From the NCBI GenBank assembly GCA_903884535.1, contig CAISEZ010000045.1, forward strand, positions 24,916-88,915: a stretch of DNA of 64,000 nt, written 5' to 3'. Below the pieces are notes generated by a model that made no database searches, was not told where the DNA came from, and saw only the letters and a list, made by a program, of their open reading frames with translations. This DNA comes from an uncultured Verrucomicrobia subdivision 3 bacterium (GTDB taxonomy: Bacteria; Verrucomicrobiota; Verrucomicrobiia; Limisphaerales; UBA11358). The translations under genes and the position numbers were made by a program. How positions within the stretch are numbered: the first letter of the stretch is position 1; each line of letters opens with the position of its first letter. Shown piece by piece: positions 29,990 to 39,488 of this stretch.

Positions 29990-32950
29990 ATGATGACATC
30001 GACCCAAATCCGCCAGTCCTTTATGGATTTCTTCCGCTCCAAGCAGCACACCGTCGTGCCGTCTTCGAGCCTCATGCCCGACTCGCCGAACCTCCTGTTC
30101 ACGAACGCCGGCATGAACCAGTTCGTGCCCATTTTTCTCGGCCAGACGAAATGTCCTTACACGCCCGGCCGCGCGGCGGACACCCAGAAATGCATCCGCG
30201 CCGGCGGCAAGCACAACGACCTCGACGATGTCGGCCTGGACACGTATCACCACACTTTTTTCGAAATGCTCGGCAATTGGAGCTTCGGCGATTATTTCAA
30301 GAAGGAAGCCATCGAGTGGGCGTGGGAACTCGTCGTCGGCATTTGGAAATTTCCGCCGCAGCGGCTTTACGCCACGGTTTACTCACCGGACAAATCCAAG
30401 AACGATCCGAGCGAGTTCGATCAGGAAGCCTGGGGTTTTTGGGCGGAAAAATTTCGCAGTGTCGGCCTTGATCCCGCCGTCCACATCGTCAACGGCAACA
30501 AGAAGGACAATTTCTGGATGATGGGTGAGACTGGTCCCTGCGGCCCGTGTTCCGAACTGCACGTGGATTTGACGCCGAACGGCGACACGCGCGGCAGCCT
30601 TGTGAACAAAGGCGATGCGCGCTGCATTGAAATCTGGAATCTCGTCTTCATCCAGTTCAATGCCAATCCCGACGGAACATTTTCGCCGCTGCCCGCGCAG
30701 CATGTGGATACCGGCATGGGTTTCGAGCGCGCCACCAGCATCATCCAAGGCACGAAGAATTTTTCCGATTTCGCCAACGCCAAGATTTCCAATTACGAGA
30801 CCGACATTTTTCGCCCCATTTTCGACGTGCTGGAAAAGATGAGCGGCAAGAAATACGGCAGCACATTGCCCGGCGACGCGGTTGCGAAAGTTACAAACGC
30901 CGAGCCGCTGAAAACTTCCGGCGAAGCACGTGGAAATATCACTGAAGTTGCCGCCAGCGAGGCCGGTGCGCATCCCGGCTCAACGGGGGATGATGAAGAT
31001 ATTTCCATTGCCGCACCTGGCGCGGAACAAATTCAACTCGATATTGCCTTCCGCGTCATTGCCGACCACATCCGCACGCTCTCGTTTGCGATTGCCGACG
31101 GCATCCAGCCCGGCAACAACGACCGCAACTACGTTTTGCGCCGCATCCTGCGCCGCGCCGTCCGCTACGGTCGCACGCTCGGTTTCAAGGAGCCGTTCTT
31201 CTACAAGCTCGTGGACGTGCTCGCCGACACCATGGGCGACGTTTTCCCCGAAATCCGCGCCCGGAAGAAGCAAGTGCAGGAAACCATCCAGCGCGAGGAA
31301 GAGGCGTTTAATAAGACGCTTGATCGAGGGATTGAATTGTTTGACAAGATGATTGACGTTTTATTTTACGAACAAGAGAGCAAAGAAGATTTCAAACTCT
31401 GGATTACCCATTCACTTCCAAAAGAGGGCAAGCCGTCAGTGGAATTAGAACGAGGAAATAAGAAGACCTCAACAACTGTTCGCCGCCCCAGAGATCCGCG
31501 CCCAACTCAGTTTAATGCCGATTGGGCTTTCCTACTTTACGACACCTACGGCTTTCCGCTCGACCTCACCGAATTGATGGCACGTGAGCGTGGTTTGACC
31601 GTGGACAAAGCTGGGTTTGAAGGTTTGATGGAAATGCAGCGCGCTCGCGCCCGCGCCGCGCAGAAGAAGCAAGTCATTTCGCTGTCGCAAATCGAAACCA
31701 CCACGCCCACGAAATTCGTCGGCTACGAGGCACTAGCCGTGCCGGCCAAAGTGCTTGAAGTTGTCTCCTTGAAGGACAAGACCGCTGTCATTCTCGACAC
31801 CAGCGCGTGCTACGCCGAAATGGGCGGTCAGGTCGGCGACACTGCTGAGCTGACCGGCAGCGGCCAGCTCTGGCGCGTCACCAACACGCAGAAATCCGGC
31901 AACACATTTTTGCATTTCGTCGAAGGCGGCGATGCTCCGTCCGTTGGCGCAGCTGTCACGCTCGCCGTTGAAAAGTCTCGCCGCGATGCGATTCAACGGC
32001 ATCACACGGTGACGCATTTGTTGCATTGGGCTTTGCACGAAGTCGCGAGTAAAGAGGCTTCGCAAAAAGGTTCGTTCGTCGGGCCGGACAAGTTGACGTT
32101 CGACTTCAACAGCGCGCCGCTCACACCCGTGCAGGTCGCCGACATTGAAAAATTGGTCAACGAACGCATCCTCGAAAACGCCGGCGTTTCCTGGACGGAA
32201 GTTGCCCACGCCGACGTGAAGCATCGCAAGGACGTGATGCAATTCTTTGGCGACAAATACGGGGACACCGTCCGCGTCGTCCAAATCGGCGGCGAGGCGA
32301 ATAAATTAAACGGCTATTCGATGGAACTCTGCGGCGGCACGCACACGCGCGCCACCGGCGAGATCGGGTTGTTCCGCATTGTTAGCGAAGCCGCGGTGGC
32401 TGCGGGCGTGCGGCGCATCGAAGCGGTTGCTGGGCTCACGGCTTACGAACTGGCCAACGAACAATTGCAGCTCATCAAAAATATTGCCGGCAAAATCAAT
32501 TCGCCCGTCGGCGAATTGGAAAAGAAGATCGAGGCGTTGCTCGCGCAGCAAAAGGAAAGCGACAAGCTGCTCAAAGCGGCCCAGCAGCGCGAGGCCGCCA
32601 ACGTCGCCAGCAATTTGCTGGGACATGCGCACGCCGTGAACGGCGTGCCGGCGATCATTCACAATGTCGGCGGCGTGGACGGCGATTTTCTCCAGTCCGT
32701 GGCGGATTCGTTGAAAGGCCGGTTTCAAGGCGTGATCGTGCTCGGCGGAGCGAGCAACGGCGCGGTTTCATTGATCGCCGCCGTGACGCCTGATTTTACG
32801 GCCAAGATTCAGGCCGGAAAAATTATTCAAACCATCGCGCCCATCGTCGGCGGCAAGGGCGGCGGCAAGCCGGACAATGCGCGCGGCGGCGGCAAGGATG
32901 CCAGCAAGCTGGACGAGGCACTGGCCAAGGCGAAGAGTTTGCTCGGATGA
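29990..32950 (+). CDS. alaS: alanyl-tRNA synthetase
   Basis: STQIRQSFMDFFRSKQHTVVPSSSLMP, TNAGMNQFVPIFLG, CGGTHTRATGEIG. Confidence 0.97.
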   Translation: MMTSTQIRQSFMDFFRSKQHTVVPSSSLMPDSPNLLFTNAGMNQFVPIFLGQTKCPYTPGRAADTQKCIRAGGKHNDLDDVGLDTYHHTFFEMLGNWSFGDYFKKEAIEWAWELVVGIWKFPPQRLYATVYSPDKSKNDPSEFDQEAWGFWAEKFRSVGLDPAVHIVNGNKKDNFWMMGETGPCGPCSELHVDLTPNGDTRGSLVNKGDARCIEIWNLVFIQFNANPDGTFSPLPAQHVDTGMGFERATSIIQGTKNFSDFANAKISNYETDIFRPIFDVLEKMSGKKYGSTLPGDAVAKVTNAEPLKTSGEARGNITEVAASEAGAHPGSTGDDEDISIAAPGAEQIQLDIAFRVIADHIRTLSFAIADGIQPGNNDRNYVLRRILRRAVRYGRTLGFKEPFFYKLVDVLADTMGDVFPEIRARKKQVQETIQREEEAFNKTLDRGIELFDKMIDVLFYEQESKEDFKLWITHSLPKEGKPSVELERGNKKTSTTVRRPRDPRPTQFNADWAFLLYDTYGFPLDLTELMARERGLTVDKAGFEGLMEMQRARARAAQKKQVISLSQIETTTPTKFVGYEALAVPAKVLEVVSLKDKTAVILDTSACYAEMGGQVGDTAELTGSGQLWRVTNTQKSGNTFLHFVEGGDAPSVGAAVTLAVEKSRRDAIQRHHTVTHLLHWALHEVASKEASQKGSFVGPDKLTFDFNSAPLTPVQVADIEKLVNERILENAGVSWTEVAHADVKHRKDVMQFFGDKYGDTVRVVQIGGEANKLNGYSMELCGGTHTRATGEIGLFRIVSEAAVAAGVRRIEAVAGLTAYELANEQLQLIKNIAGKINSPVGELEKKIEALLAQQKESDKLLKAAQQREAANVASNLLGHAHAVNGVPAIIHNVGGVDGDFLQSVADSLKGRFQGVIVLGGASNGAVSLIAAVTPDFTAKIQAGKIIQTIAPIVGGKGGGKPDNARGGGKDASKLDEALAKAKSLLG

Positions 32951-33324
32951 GCCACGAGCGTCCTCTTTACGAACGGCTCGGTCAGCACGAAGGCATTCTC
33001 AAGCTGATCAAACCGTTTTATGCCGATGTCCGTCAGCATGCGGTCCTCGGACCGATTTTTAATGCGCACGTCCAGGATTGGCCAGCGCATCTGAACAAGA
33101 TTGCCGGCTTCTGGATGGTGCAGGCGGGCGGACAATCGGAGTATCGCGGCGGGTTCGCGGGCGCGCACATGGCGCTCGGGTTGCAGGCGGAACATTTTCA
33201 GCACTGGCTCGGCTTGTGGGAATTGAACAATGCGCGATCGCTCGCGCCGCGCGAAGCGGAGGAGATGAATGCGCTGGCCCACCGGCTGGCGTCACGGCTG
33301 TTCGCCGTCACGCGTCCTCGCTGA
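32947..33324 (+). CDS. truncated hemoglobin, group III-like
   Basis: LYERLGQHEGILKLIKPFYADVRQHAVLGPIFNAHVQDWPAHLNKIAGFW; ATGA overlap with alaS stop. Confidence 0.85.
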   Translation: MSHERPLYERLGQHEGILKLIKPFYADVRQHAVLGPIFNAHVQDWPAHLNKIAGFWMVQAGGQSEYRGGFAGAHMALGLQAEHFQHWLGLWELNNARSLAPREAEEMNALAHRLASRLFAVTRPR

Positions 33325-33426
33325 TCTTTGATGTCGGTTGAAATGAGTGTTAGTGGCGGCGCTGATTTTTCTTTTGATAAGTGAGGTTGGAAACCAGTAG
33401 TGTGAGGCAGGCTGATTTTCAGAATT

Positions 33427-34290
33427 ATGCAATGTTGGTTGGAAAACGAAACCGGCGAGCAAATCCCACTTCTGGGAACGTGCAGCATTGGCCGTGCGGT
33501 CGAGAATGCGCTGGCCATCAACGATACGAAAGTTTCCCGGCGTCATGCCATCATCCACGCACAGGGCGGCGGCTTTTATCTAGTGGATCTTGGCAGCCGC
33601 AACGGCACGCTGCTGAACGGCCAGCGGTTGCGTATTCCGGCGCAGCTCAAGGACGGCGACCAAATTCAAATCTCCAATAAAATTCTCAAGTTCCGCGCGG
33701 TGGAACCGGTGGTGTTAAAGGACGAGGCGGAAGAAGTGGACGAGTGGGACACGCAAACCCGCACCGCCGCGCAATCCGGCCGGACGAGCGCCTGCTGGCT
33801 CCTGGTGGCGGACATCCGCTCCTTCACCAAGATGAGCCAGGCCTTTCCCCAGGACGAACTGGCCCAGATGGTGGGCAAATGGGTGTTCGCAAACAAACAG
33901 ACTATCGAGGAAACTCGGGGCGTCATCAACAAATATCTCGGCGACGGCTATCTGGCGTTTTGGCCGCATGCCTCCACCCAGCCGGAGGACATTGCCCGGA
34001 CCATTCAAGCGCTCCGACAGCTCCAGGCAACCGCCACCATGCAATTTCGCATCGTGCTGCACCACGGATTGATCCACATGGACAGCTCGTTGTCGCATGG
34101 CGAGGACAACATCATCGGCCCGGAAGTGAATTTTATTTTCCGCATGGAAAAAGTCTGTGGCGCGTTGAATCAGTTCTGTCTCCTGAGTGATGCCGCGGCC
34201 CAACTGCTGAAGCCCTTCGTTCAACTTTCCCCGCAAGGCGCGCATTCCCTGTCGGGATTCGAAGGCCAGCACGCGATGTATTCCTGCTGA
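33427..34290 (+). CDS. FHA domain-class III adenylate/guanylate cyclase-like protein
   Basis: SIGRAVENALAINDTKVSRRHAIIH..LGSRNGTLLNG FHA; LVADIRSFTKMSQ and KYLGDGYLAFWP cyclase metal-site regions. Confidence 0.88.
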   Translation: MQCWLENETGEQIPLLGTCSIGRAVENALAINDTKVSRRHAIIHAQGGGFYLVDLGSRNGTLLNGQRLRIPAQLKDGDQIQISNKILKFRAVEPVVLKDEAEEVDEWDTQTRTAAQSGRTSACWLLVADIRSFTKMSQAFPQDELAQMVGKWVFANKQTIEETRGVINKYLGDGYLAFWPHASTQPEDIARTIQALRQLQATATMQFRIVLHHGLIHMDSSLSHGEDNIIGPEVNFIFRMEKVCGALNQFCLLSDAAAQLLKPFVQLSPQGAHSLSGFEGQHAMYSC

Positions 34291-34318
34291 TGGCCCGCGC
34301 TGACGGCAGCGGGTGAAA

Positions 34319-35458
34319 TTATTTTTTCACACCCTGAAACTGGCGCAAGGCGCAAACCACGTCCAGTCGCGCCAATAAAAAATGCGCCCAGCGCTGCTGG
34401 CACCGCTGCCAGAATGACTGCGACGCCCGCCAGTGCGGCAGGTCGATCTTCCGGCAATGTTTCAACGTGTCGTCAAAAATTTCCCGCGCGGCGGTGACGG
34501 TGGTTTTGTCTTCCCACCGCAGCATCAATTCGTAGTTCAACTTGAGGCTGCGCACATCAAAATTAGCGGAGCCGACAAAAACGGCTTGATCCGCGATGGT
34601 CAGCTTGGCATGCAGAATCTGCGGCTGGTATTCATAAATCTCCACGCCGGCCGCGAGCAGGCGGCGATACAAACTGCGCCCGGCCAGTTGCGCCAACAGC
34701 ACGTCGGACTTGCCCGCCAAAATCAATTGCACGCGGCCGCCGCGACGGACTACGCGCAGCAAATCGCGCCGCAATTTTCGCGTCGGCAGAAAATACGCGG
34801 TCATGATCCGCACGTCGCGCGCCTGGACGAAGTCGTGGTGCAGGGCGGAATGAAGTGGGCTGGCCGCCGGACCAGGCCGGCTCCACAGCGACGCGCCGGC
34901 GGACAGGACGCGGGATTTGCGCCGGCGTTTGAAGGCGCGCAGCCGGAGCAGCGGCCGGCGCCGGAAACTGGCGAGCGTAAATAATTCATCAAACGAGGCG
35001 GCCAATTCCCGTATCAACTCGCCGGCTTCAATGCGCACGCCGAGGTCGCACCAGCCGCTGTTCACGCCGTCGCCGTCGTATTCATCGGCCAGGTTGAAGC
35101 CGCCGATGAAGGCGGTGGCGCCGTCGCACACGAGCAATTTGCGATGGTCACGCACGCCAAAACGCCAGAGGTGAAGCGGATTGAAACGGCGGACATGGCC
35201 GCCGGCGGCGAGGAGGGGTGCAAAAAACGTGTCGGGCAACGGCCAGCAGCCGAGCGCGTCCACGAGCAGGGAAACATGGACGCCGCGCCGGGCCGCATCC
35301 ATCAAGGCGTCGCGAAATTGCCGGCCAATTTTTCCGTCAGTGCAGATGTAAGTTTCCAGCCGGATGGATTCCCGCGCGGCGCGGATGGCGGCGAGCATGG
35401 CCGGGAAGACTTCCCGGCCGGTGCGCAGCCATTGCACCGACAGCGCGGGGGCGGCCAT
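34319..35458 (-). CDS. phospholipase D / cardiolipin synthase-like protein
   Basis: Two HKD motifs HRKLLVCDGATAFIGGFN and HAKLTIADQAVFVGSANFD. Confidence 0.9.
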   Translation of the reverse strand: MAAPALSVQWLRTGREVFPAMLAAIRAARESIRLETYICTDGKIGRQFRDALMDAARRGVHVSLLVDALGCWPLPDTFFAPLLAAGGHVRRFNPLHLWRFGVRDHRKLLVCDGATAFIGGFNLADEYDGDGVNSGWCDLGVRIEAGELIRELAASFDELFTLASFRRRPLLRLRAFKRRRKSRVLSAGASLWSRPGPAASPLHSALHHDFVQARDVRIMTAYFLPTRKLRRDLLRVVRRGGRVQLILAGKSDVLLAQLAGRSLYRRLLAAGVEIYEYQPQILHAKLTIADQAVFVGSANFDVRSLKLNYELMLRWEDKTTVTAAREIFDDTLKHCRKIDLPHWRASQSFWQRCQQRWAHFLLARLDVVCALRQFQGVKK

Positions 35459-35459
35459 T

Positions 35460-36284
35460 TTATCGGCCGGGAGGCATGCCCATGCCACCGCCCATGGCGC
35501 CGCCCACGCCCATTTTCTTAATCATCTCGGTTTGCATCATGGTCTGCATGCTCTGGTATTTGGTGTAGTCGTCGGGGGCTTCAAAACTGCTGGCGTCGGG
35601 CTTGTCCAGGGAAACATTTTTGAACAGCATCGTGGTGCTGTTGCCCTGCGCGATGGTCATGATTTTCACCGGGAATTTTTTCAAGTCGGTCGCGTTCCAG
35701 ATGGTGGATTCCTGCGCCTTGCCCTCCTTGTCGGTGACAACGACTTTGTTTTTAATGCAGGGGTGGCCGTCCACCGTTTCCTTGCCCAGTTCGGTGACGA
35801 CGACCTTGTAATCGTCCTTGCCGGCCTCGGTCGGCGGGGTTTTCGGCGTCGCCTCCACATAGCTGCGCAGGCCGGGATAAACCGTGTAGGTGAGCTTTTT
35901 GTCCGGCCGCGAAATGGAATACATTGTATCCATGCCCATGGCTTTCATGTTGGCGGCGGCGTTGGGCGGCATTTTGCTGCCTTTCATTTCCGACATGTTC
36001 ATCTCGAAACGCGATTTGCCGGCATCGAAGGCGATTTTTCCCGGCATGGTGACGGTTCCGCCGGACGATTCGGTGGTTTGAAATTCCAGGTTGGCGGTGA
36101 AGGTGGAATGTTCGCCCAATAATTTCCCCGTCGCGCCGTCGAAACTCGGCCCGCTGGGTGTCCGGCCCATTTGAGCGAACGCCGGGGTCAGGTTCAGGCC
36201 AATCAGGGCCGTGGTGAGGAGTAGGAGATATTTTTTCATAAGCTTAATTTTGTCTTGTCCTAAATGGCGCATGGCCGCCGCCAA
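35460..36284 (-). CDS. secreted protein, DUF4412-like
   Basis: Signal peptide; GKLLGEHSTFTANLEFQTTES..MPGKIAFDAGKSRFEMNMSEMKG. Confidence 0.6.
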   Translation of the reverse strand: MAAAMRHLGQDKIKLMKKYLLLLTTALIGLNLTPAFAQMGRTPSGPSFDGATGKLLGEHSTFTANLEFQTTESSGGTVTMPGKIAFDAGKSRFEMNMSEMKGSKMPPNAAANMKAMGMDTMYSISRPDKKLTYTVYPGLRSYVEATPKTPPTEAGKDDYKVVVTELGKETVDGHPCIKNKVVVTDKEGKAQESTIWNATDLKKFPVKIMTIAQGNSTTMLFKNVSLDKPDASSFEAPDDYTKYQSMQTMMQTEMIKKMGVGGAMGGGMGMPPGR

Positions 36285-36385
36285 GTCCAGTCAAAATATA
36301 ATTGAAAATTGGTTACCAAAGCGCGGCACACTGCGTCTGCAACGGGAGAAATCAAACCCTGAACCGATTGTTTGCCAATTTTTCT

Positions 36386-38560
36386 ATGCGATTTGCCCGC
36401 CTGGCCGGAGCTGTTTTGTGCTGTTTCCTTACGCCGCTGCTCCACGCGGCCCCGGCGGTCACAGTTTCCCAAAATGACGATTCCTTCACGCTGGCCAACG
36501 GCATCGTCACGGCGCAGGTCGCGAAGCAGTCCGGCAATCTGACATCGCTTAAATTTCACGGCCTCGAAATGCTTGATGCCGGCAACCGCCAGCCGGCTTA
36601 CTGGTCGCACAACGCCGCGCGCGGCCAGCAGGAGGCCGCCATCACGATTGATCCGCAGACGAACGGCGGCGAGCGCGGCGAAGTTTCGATCAAAGGCATT
36701 TCCGGCGGCAACCAGATGGGCAGCGGCCCCGGCGGCAGCGTGATTGCCGACATCGAAATCCGTTTCGCACTCGGGCGCGGCGATTCCGGCGTTTACACCT
36801 ATTCCATTTTTTCGCATCCGACGAATTATCCCGCCACCTCCATCGGCGAGGCGCGGTTTTGCATGAAGCTGAACGACGATTTATTCGACTGGATGACCGT
36901 GGATTCCAACCGGAACATGAAAATGATTTCCACCTACGACTGGAACCACGGCACGCAGATGAACGGCAAGGAAATGCGCCGCATGAACAGCGGCTCCTAC
37001 CAAGGCCAGGTCGAACACAAATACGATTATTCGGCGAACCAGTTTGACGTGCGCGCCTGGGGTTGGTCGAGCAGCGACAAGCATGTCGGCATCTGGCTGG
37101 TCAATCCGAGCGTGGAATATTTGAGCGGCGGGCCGACGAAATTCGAACTTTCCTCGCACCGCGACGCCACCTTCAACACCAATGCGCTCAATGCACCCGC
37201 GCCACCGACACTGTTGAATTACTGGCGCGGCAGCCATTACGGCGGCAGCATTTGCAACATCGCCGCCACCGACGCGTGGACCAAGGTCATCGGACCATTT
37301 CTGATTTATTGCAATGCCACTGGCGATCACGACTCCATGTGGCACGACGCGCTGGCGCAGGCGGACAAGCAATCGAAAGCCTGGCCATTTGACTGGGTCA
37401 ACGGCGTGGATTATCCGCACAAAAACGAACGCGCCACCGTCACCGGTAAAATTGTGCTGAATGATCCGCAGGCACCGAACATGAGCATGAGCAATCTGCT
37501 GGTCGGCCTCACTGCGCCGGATTATGCGCCGGCGGTGATTCCGCGTGGCCGCGGCGCGTTCGGCGGCGGCTTCGGCCCGGCGGGCGGCGGCGAGGATGAA
37601 ACGAATTACTTGCGCAACTTCGGAAATTTCGGCGGCGGCACCAATGGCGATTTCAATGCCACAAATGTCCGGCCGCGCTTCAGCGGCAATTTTACAAACC
37701 AATTTGGCACCAATCGTTTTGCGCGTTTCGGCACGAATGGTTTTCGCGGACGCTTCGGTCGCGGCGGCGGCTTCAACGCCGGCCCGCGCATCGTGGACTG
37801 GCAGAACGACGCGAAGAATTACGAGTTCTGGGTGCGCGCCGATGCCGGCGGAAATTTTTCCATTCCCAATGTTCGGCCCGGCAATTATTCATTGCACGCC
37901 ATTGCCGACGGCGTGCTGGGTGACTTGACCGTGACCAACATTTCGGTCGCGTCCGGCAAAACCTTGGCGCTGGGAAAAATTGACTGGCCGCCGGTGCGTT
38001 TTGGTCGGCAGCTTTGGGACATTGGCATTCCCAATCGCAACGGCTCGGAGTTTTCTAAGGGCGACGATTATTTTCACTGGGGTTGGTATCTCGAATATCC
38101 GAAGCTGTTTCCGTATGACGTGAAATACGTCATCGGTAAAAGCGATTTTCACAAGGACTGGTTCTTCGAGCAGGTGCCTTACAATGATGACACCAACAAC
38201 CTCACCGGCCGCGGTAATGGCAGCGCGACGACGTGGACAGTTGCGTTTAATCTGCCGCAAGCGCCAAAGGGCAAGGCGACTTTGCGATTGGCGATCTGCG
38301 GCGTCGGCACCCGCACGCTCACGGCGGAAATGAATGATGAGTCCCTCGGCAGCGTGAGCAATCTTGTTTACAACGCCACCATCAACCGCGACGGCATCGG
38401 CGGCTATTGGGTCGAACACAATCTCGCCTTCGACGCCGCGCTGATGAAATCCGGCAAGAATGTGTTGAGCCTGACCGTTCCCGCCGGCGGTTTGATGAAC
38501 GGAATTATTTACGATTATCTGCGATTGGAGTTGGATGAAAATGCAGTCGCACCTAAATAA
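36386..38560 (+). CDS. rhamnogalacturonan lyase-like protein (PL4-like)
   Basis: Signal peptide MRFARLAGAVLCCFL; VSQNDDSFTLANGIVTAQVAKQSGNLTSLKF, FN3/CBM-like C-terminus typical of rhamnogalacturonate lyase. Confidence 0.8.
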   Translation: MRFARLAGAVLCCFLTPLLHAAPAVTVSQNDDSFTLANGIVTAQVAKQSGNLTSLKFHGLEMLDAGNRQPAYWSHNAARGQQEAAITIDPQTNGGERGEVSIKGISGGNQMGSGPGGSVIADIEIRFALGRGDSGVYTYSIFSHPTNYPATSIGEARFCMKLNDDLFDWMTVDSNRNMKMISTYDWNHGTQMNGKEMRRMNSGSYQGQVEHKYDYSANQFDVRAWGWSSSDKHVGIWLVNPSVEYLSGGPTKFELSSHRDATFNTNALNAPAPPTLLNYWRGSHYGGSICNIAATDAWTKVIGPFLIYCNATGDHDSMWHDALAQADKQSKAWPFDWVNGVDYPHKNERATVTGKIVLNDPQAPNMSMSNLLVGLTAPDYAPAVIPRGRGAFGGGFGPAGGGEDETNYLRNFGNFGGGTNGDFNATNVRPRFSGNFTNQFGTNRFARFGTNGFRGRFGRGGGFNAGPRIVDWQNDAKNYEFWVRADAGGNFSIPNVRPGNYSLHAIADGVLGDLTVTNISVASGKTLALGKIDWPPVRFGRQLWDIGIPNRNGSEFSKGDDYFHWGWYLEYPKLFPYDVKYVIGKSDFHKDWFFEQVPYNDDTNNLTGRGNGSATTWTVAFNLPQAPKGKATLRLAICGVGTRTLTAEMNDESLGSVSNLVYNATINRDGIGGYWVEHNLAFDAALMKSGKNVLSLTVPAGGLMNGIIYDYLRLELDENAVAPK

Positions 38561-38644
38561 CGACCGCAATTCACCGCAAAAATTTTAATGACACTTCGGG
38601 TCATGACGTAAACAATAAGCGCGTTCGCTTTTGAGTCGCAACGC

Positions 38645-39361
38645 ATGACGATCACGCTTTTCATTCCCTGTTTTGTGGACGCGCTGTTTCCGCGCGCCGG
38701 CATCAGCATGGTGCAGCTTCTCGAAGGACTTGGCCATAAGGTCGTTTGTCCGGAGGAAATTTCCTGCTGCGGCCAGCCGCCGTTCAACTCCGGCTACTGG
38801 GGCGAGGCTCGGCCCGTCGCCGCAAAAGTGCTGGAGCAATTGAAAGATGCCGAAGCTGTCGTCATCGGCTCCGGTTCATGTGGCGCGATGGTGAAGAAAT
38901 TTTATCCGGAACTGTTCGCCGGTAAACCGCAGGAAGAACTCGCCAAAAAAATCGCCGCGCGCACCTGGGAGTTTTCCGACTTCATCGTCAGCAAACTCGG
39001 CGTGACAGATTTCGGCGCGAAGTTCCCGCACAAGGTTACGTTTCATGACGGCTGCCACGGCTTGCGTGAGCTCGACATCAAAAAATCACCGCGCGCCTTG
39101 CTGGCCAAGGTTCAAGGTTTGCAACTCGTCGAAATGGCCGAGGCGGAGACTTGCTGCGGTTTTGGCGGCACCTTCGCCGCGAAATTTCCCATGATCTCGA
39201 CGGCCATGGGCGATGTGAAGTGCGCCAGCGCCGCCGAGACTGGCGCGGAATACATCGTCTCAAACGACTCAAGTTGTTTGATGCACTTGCAGGGTTTGTT
39301 GACGCGTCAAGGCAAGCCGCTGAAGACGATTCACCTCGCGGAAGTGCTCAACCAAAGATGA
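38645..39361 (+). CDS. lutA: lactate utilization protein A, (Fe-S)-binding
   Basis: CCG motifs: EEISCCGQPPFNSGYW, TCCGFGGTFAAKFPMIS. Confidence 0.93.
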   Translation: MTITLFIPCFVDALFPRAGISMVQLLEGLGHKVVCPEEISCCGQPPFNSGYWGEARPVAAKVLEQLKDAEAVVIGSGSCGAMVKKFYPELFAGKPQEELAKKIAARTWEFSDFIVSKLGVTDFGAKFPHKVTFHDGCHGLRELDIKKSPRALLAKVQGLQLVEMAEAETCCGFGGTFAAKFPMISTAMGDVKCASAAETGAEYIVSNDSSCLMHLQGLLTRQGKPLKTIHLAEVLNQR

Positions 39362-39375
39362 AGTTTATTTTCAAG

Positions 39376-39472
39376 CCACAGATGCACACAGATTTTCACA
39401 GATGGAGAAAGGCCGGGACAGCGACATTTGAAGCTGATTTTTTTATCTGTGTTAATCTGTGTCCATCTGTGG
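39376..39472. repeat. imperfect long inverted repeat CCACAGATGCACACAGATT...AATCTGTGTCCATCTGTGG
   Basis: 19-nt arms with one mismatch between lutA and lutB. Confidence 0.85.
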
Positions 39473-39488
39473 CCAAAGTTTTTTCCGC

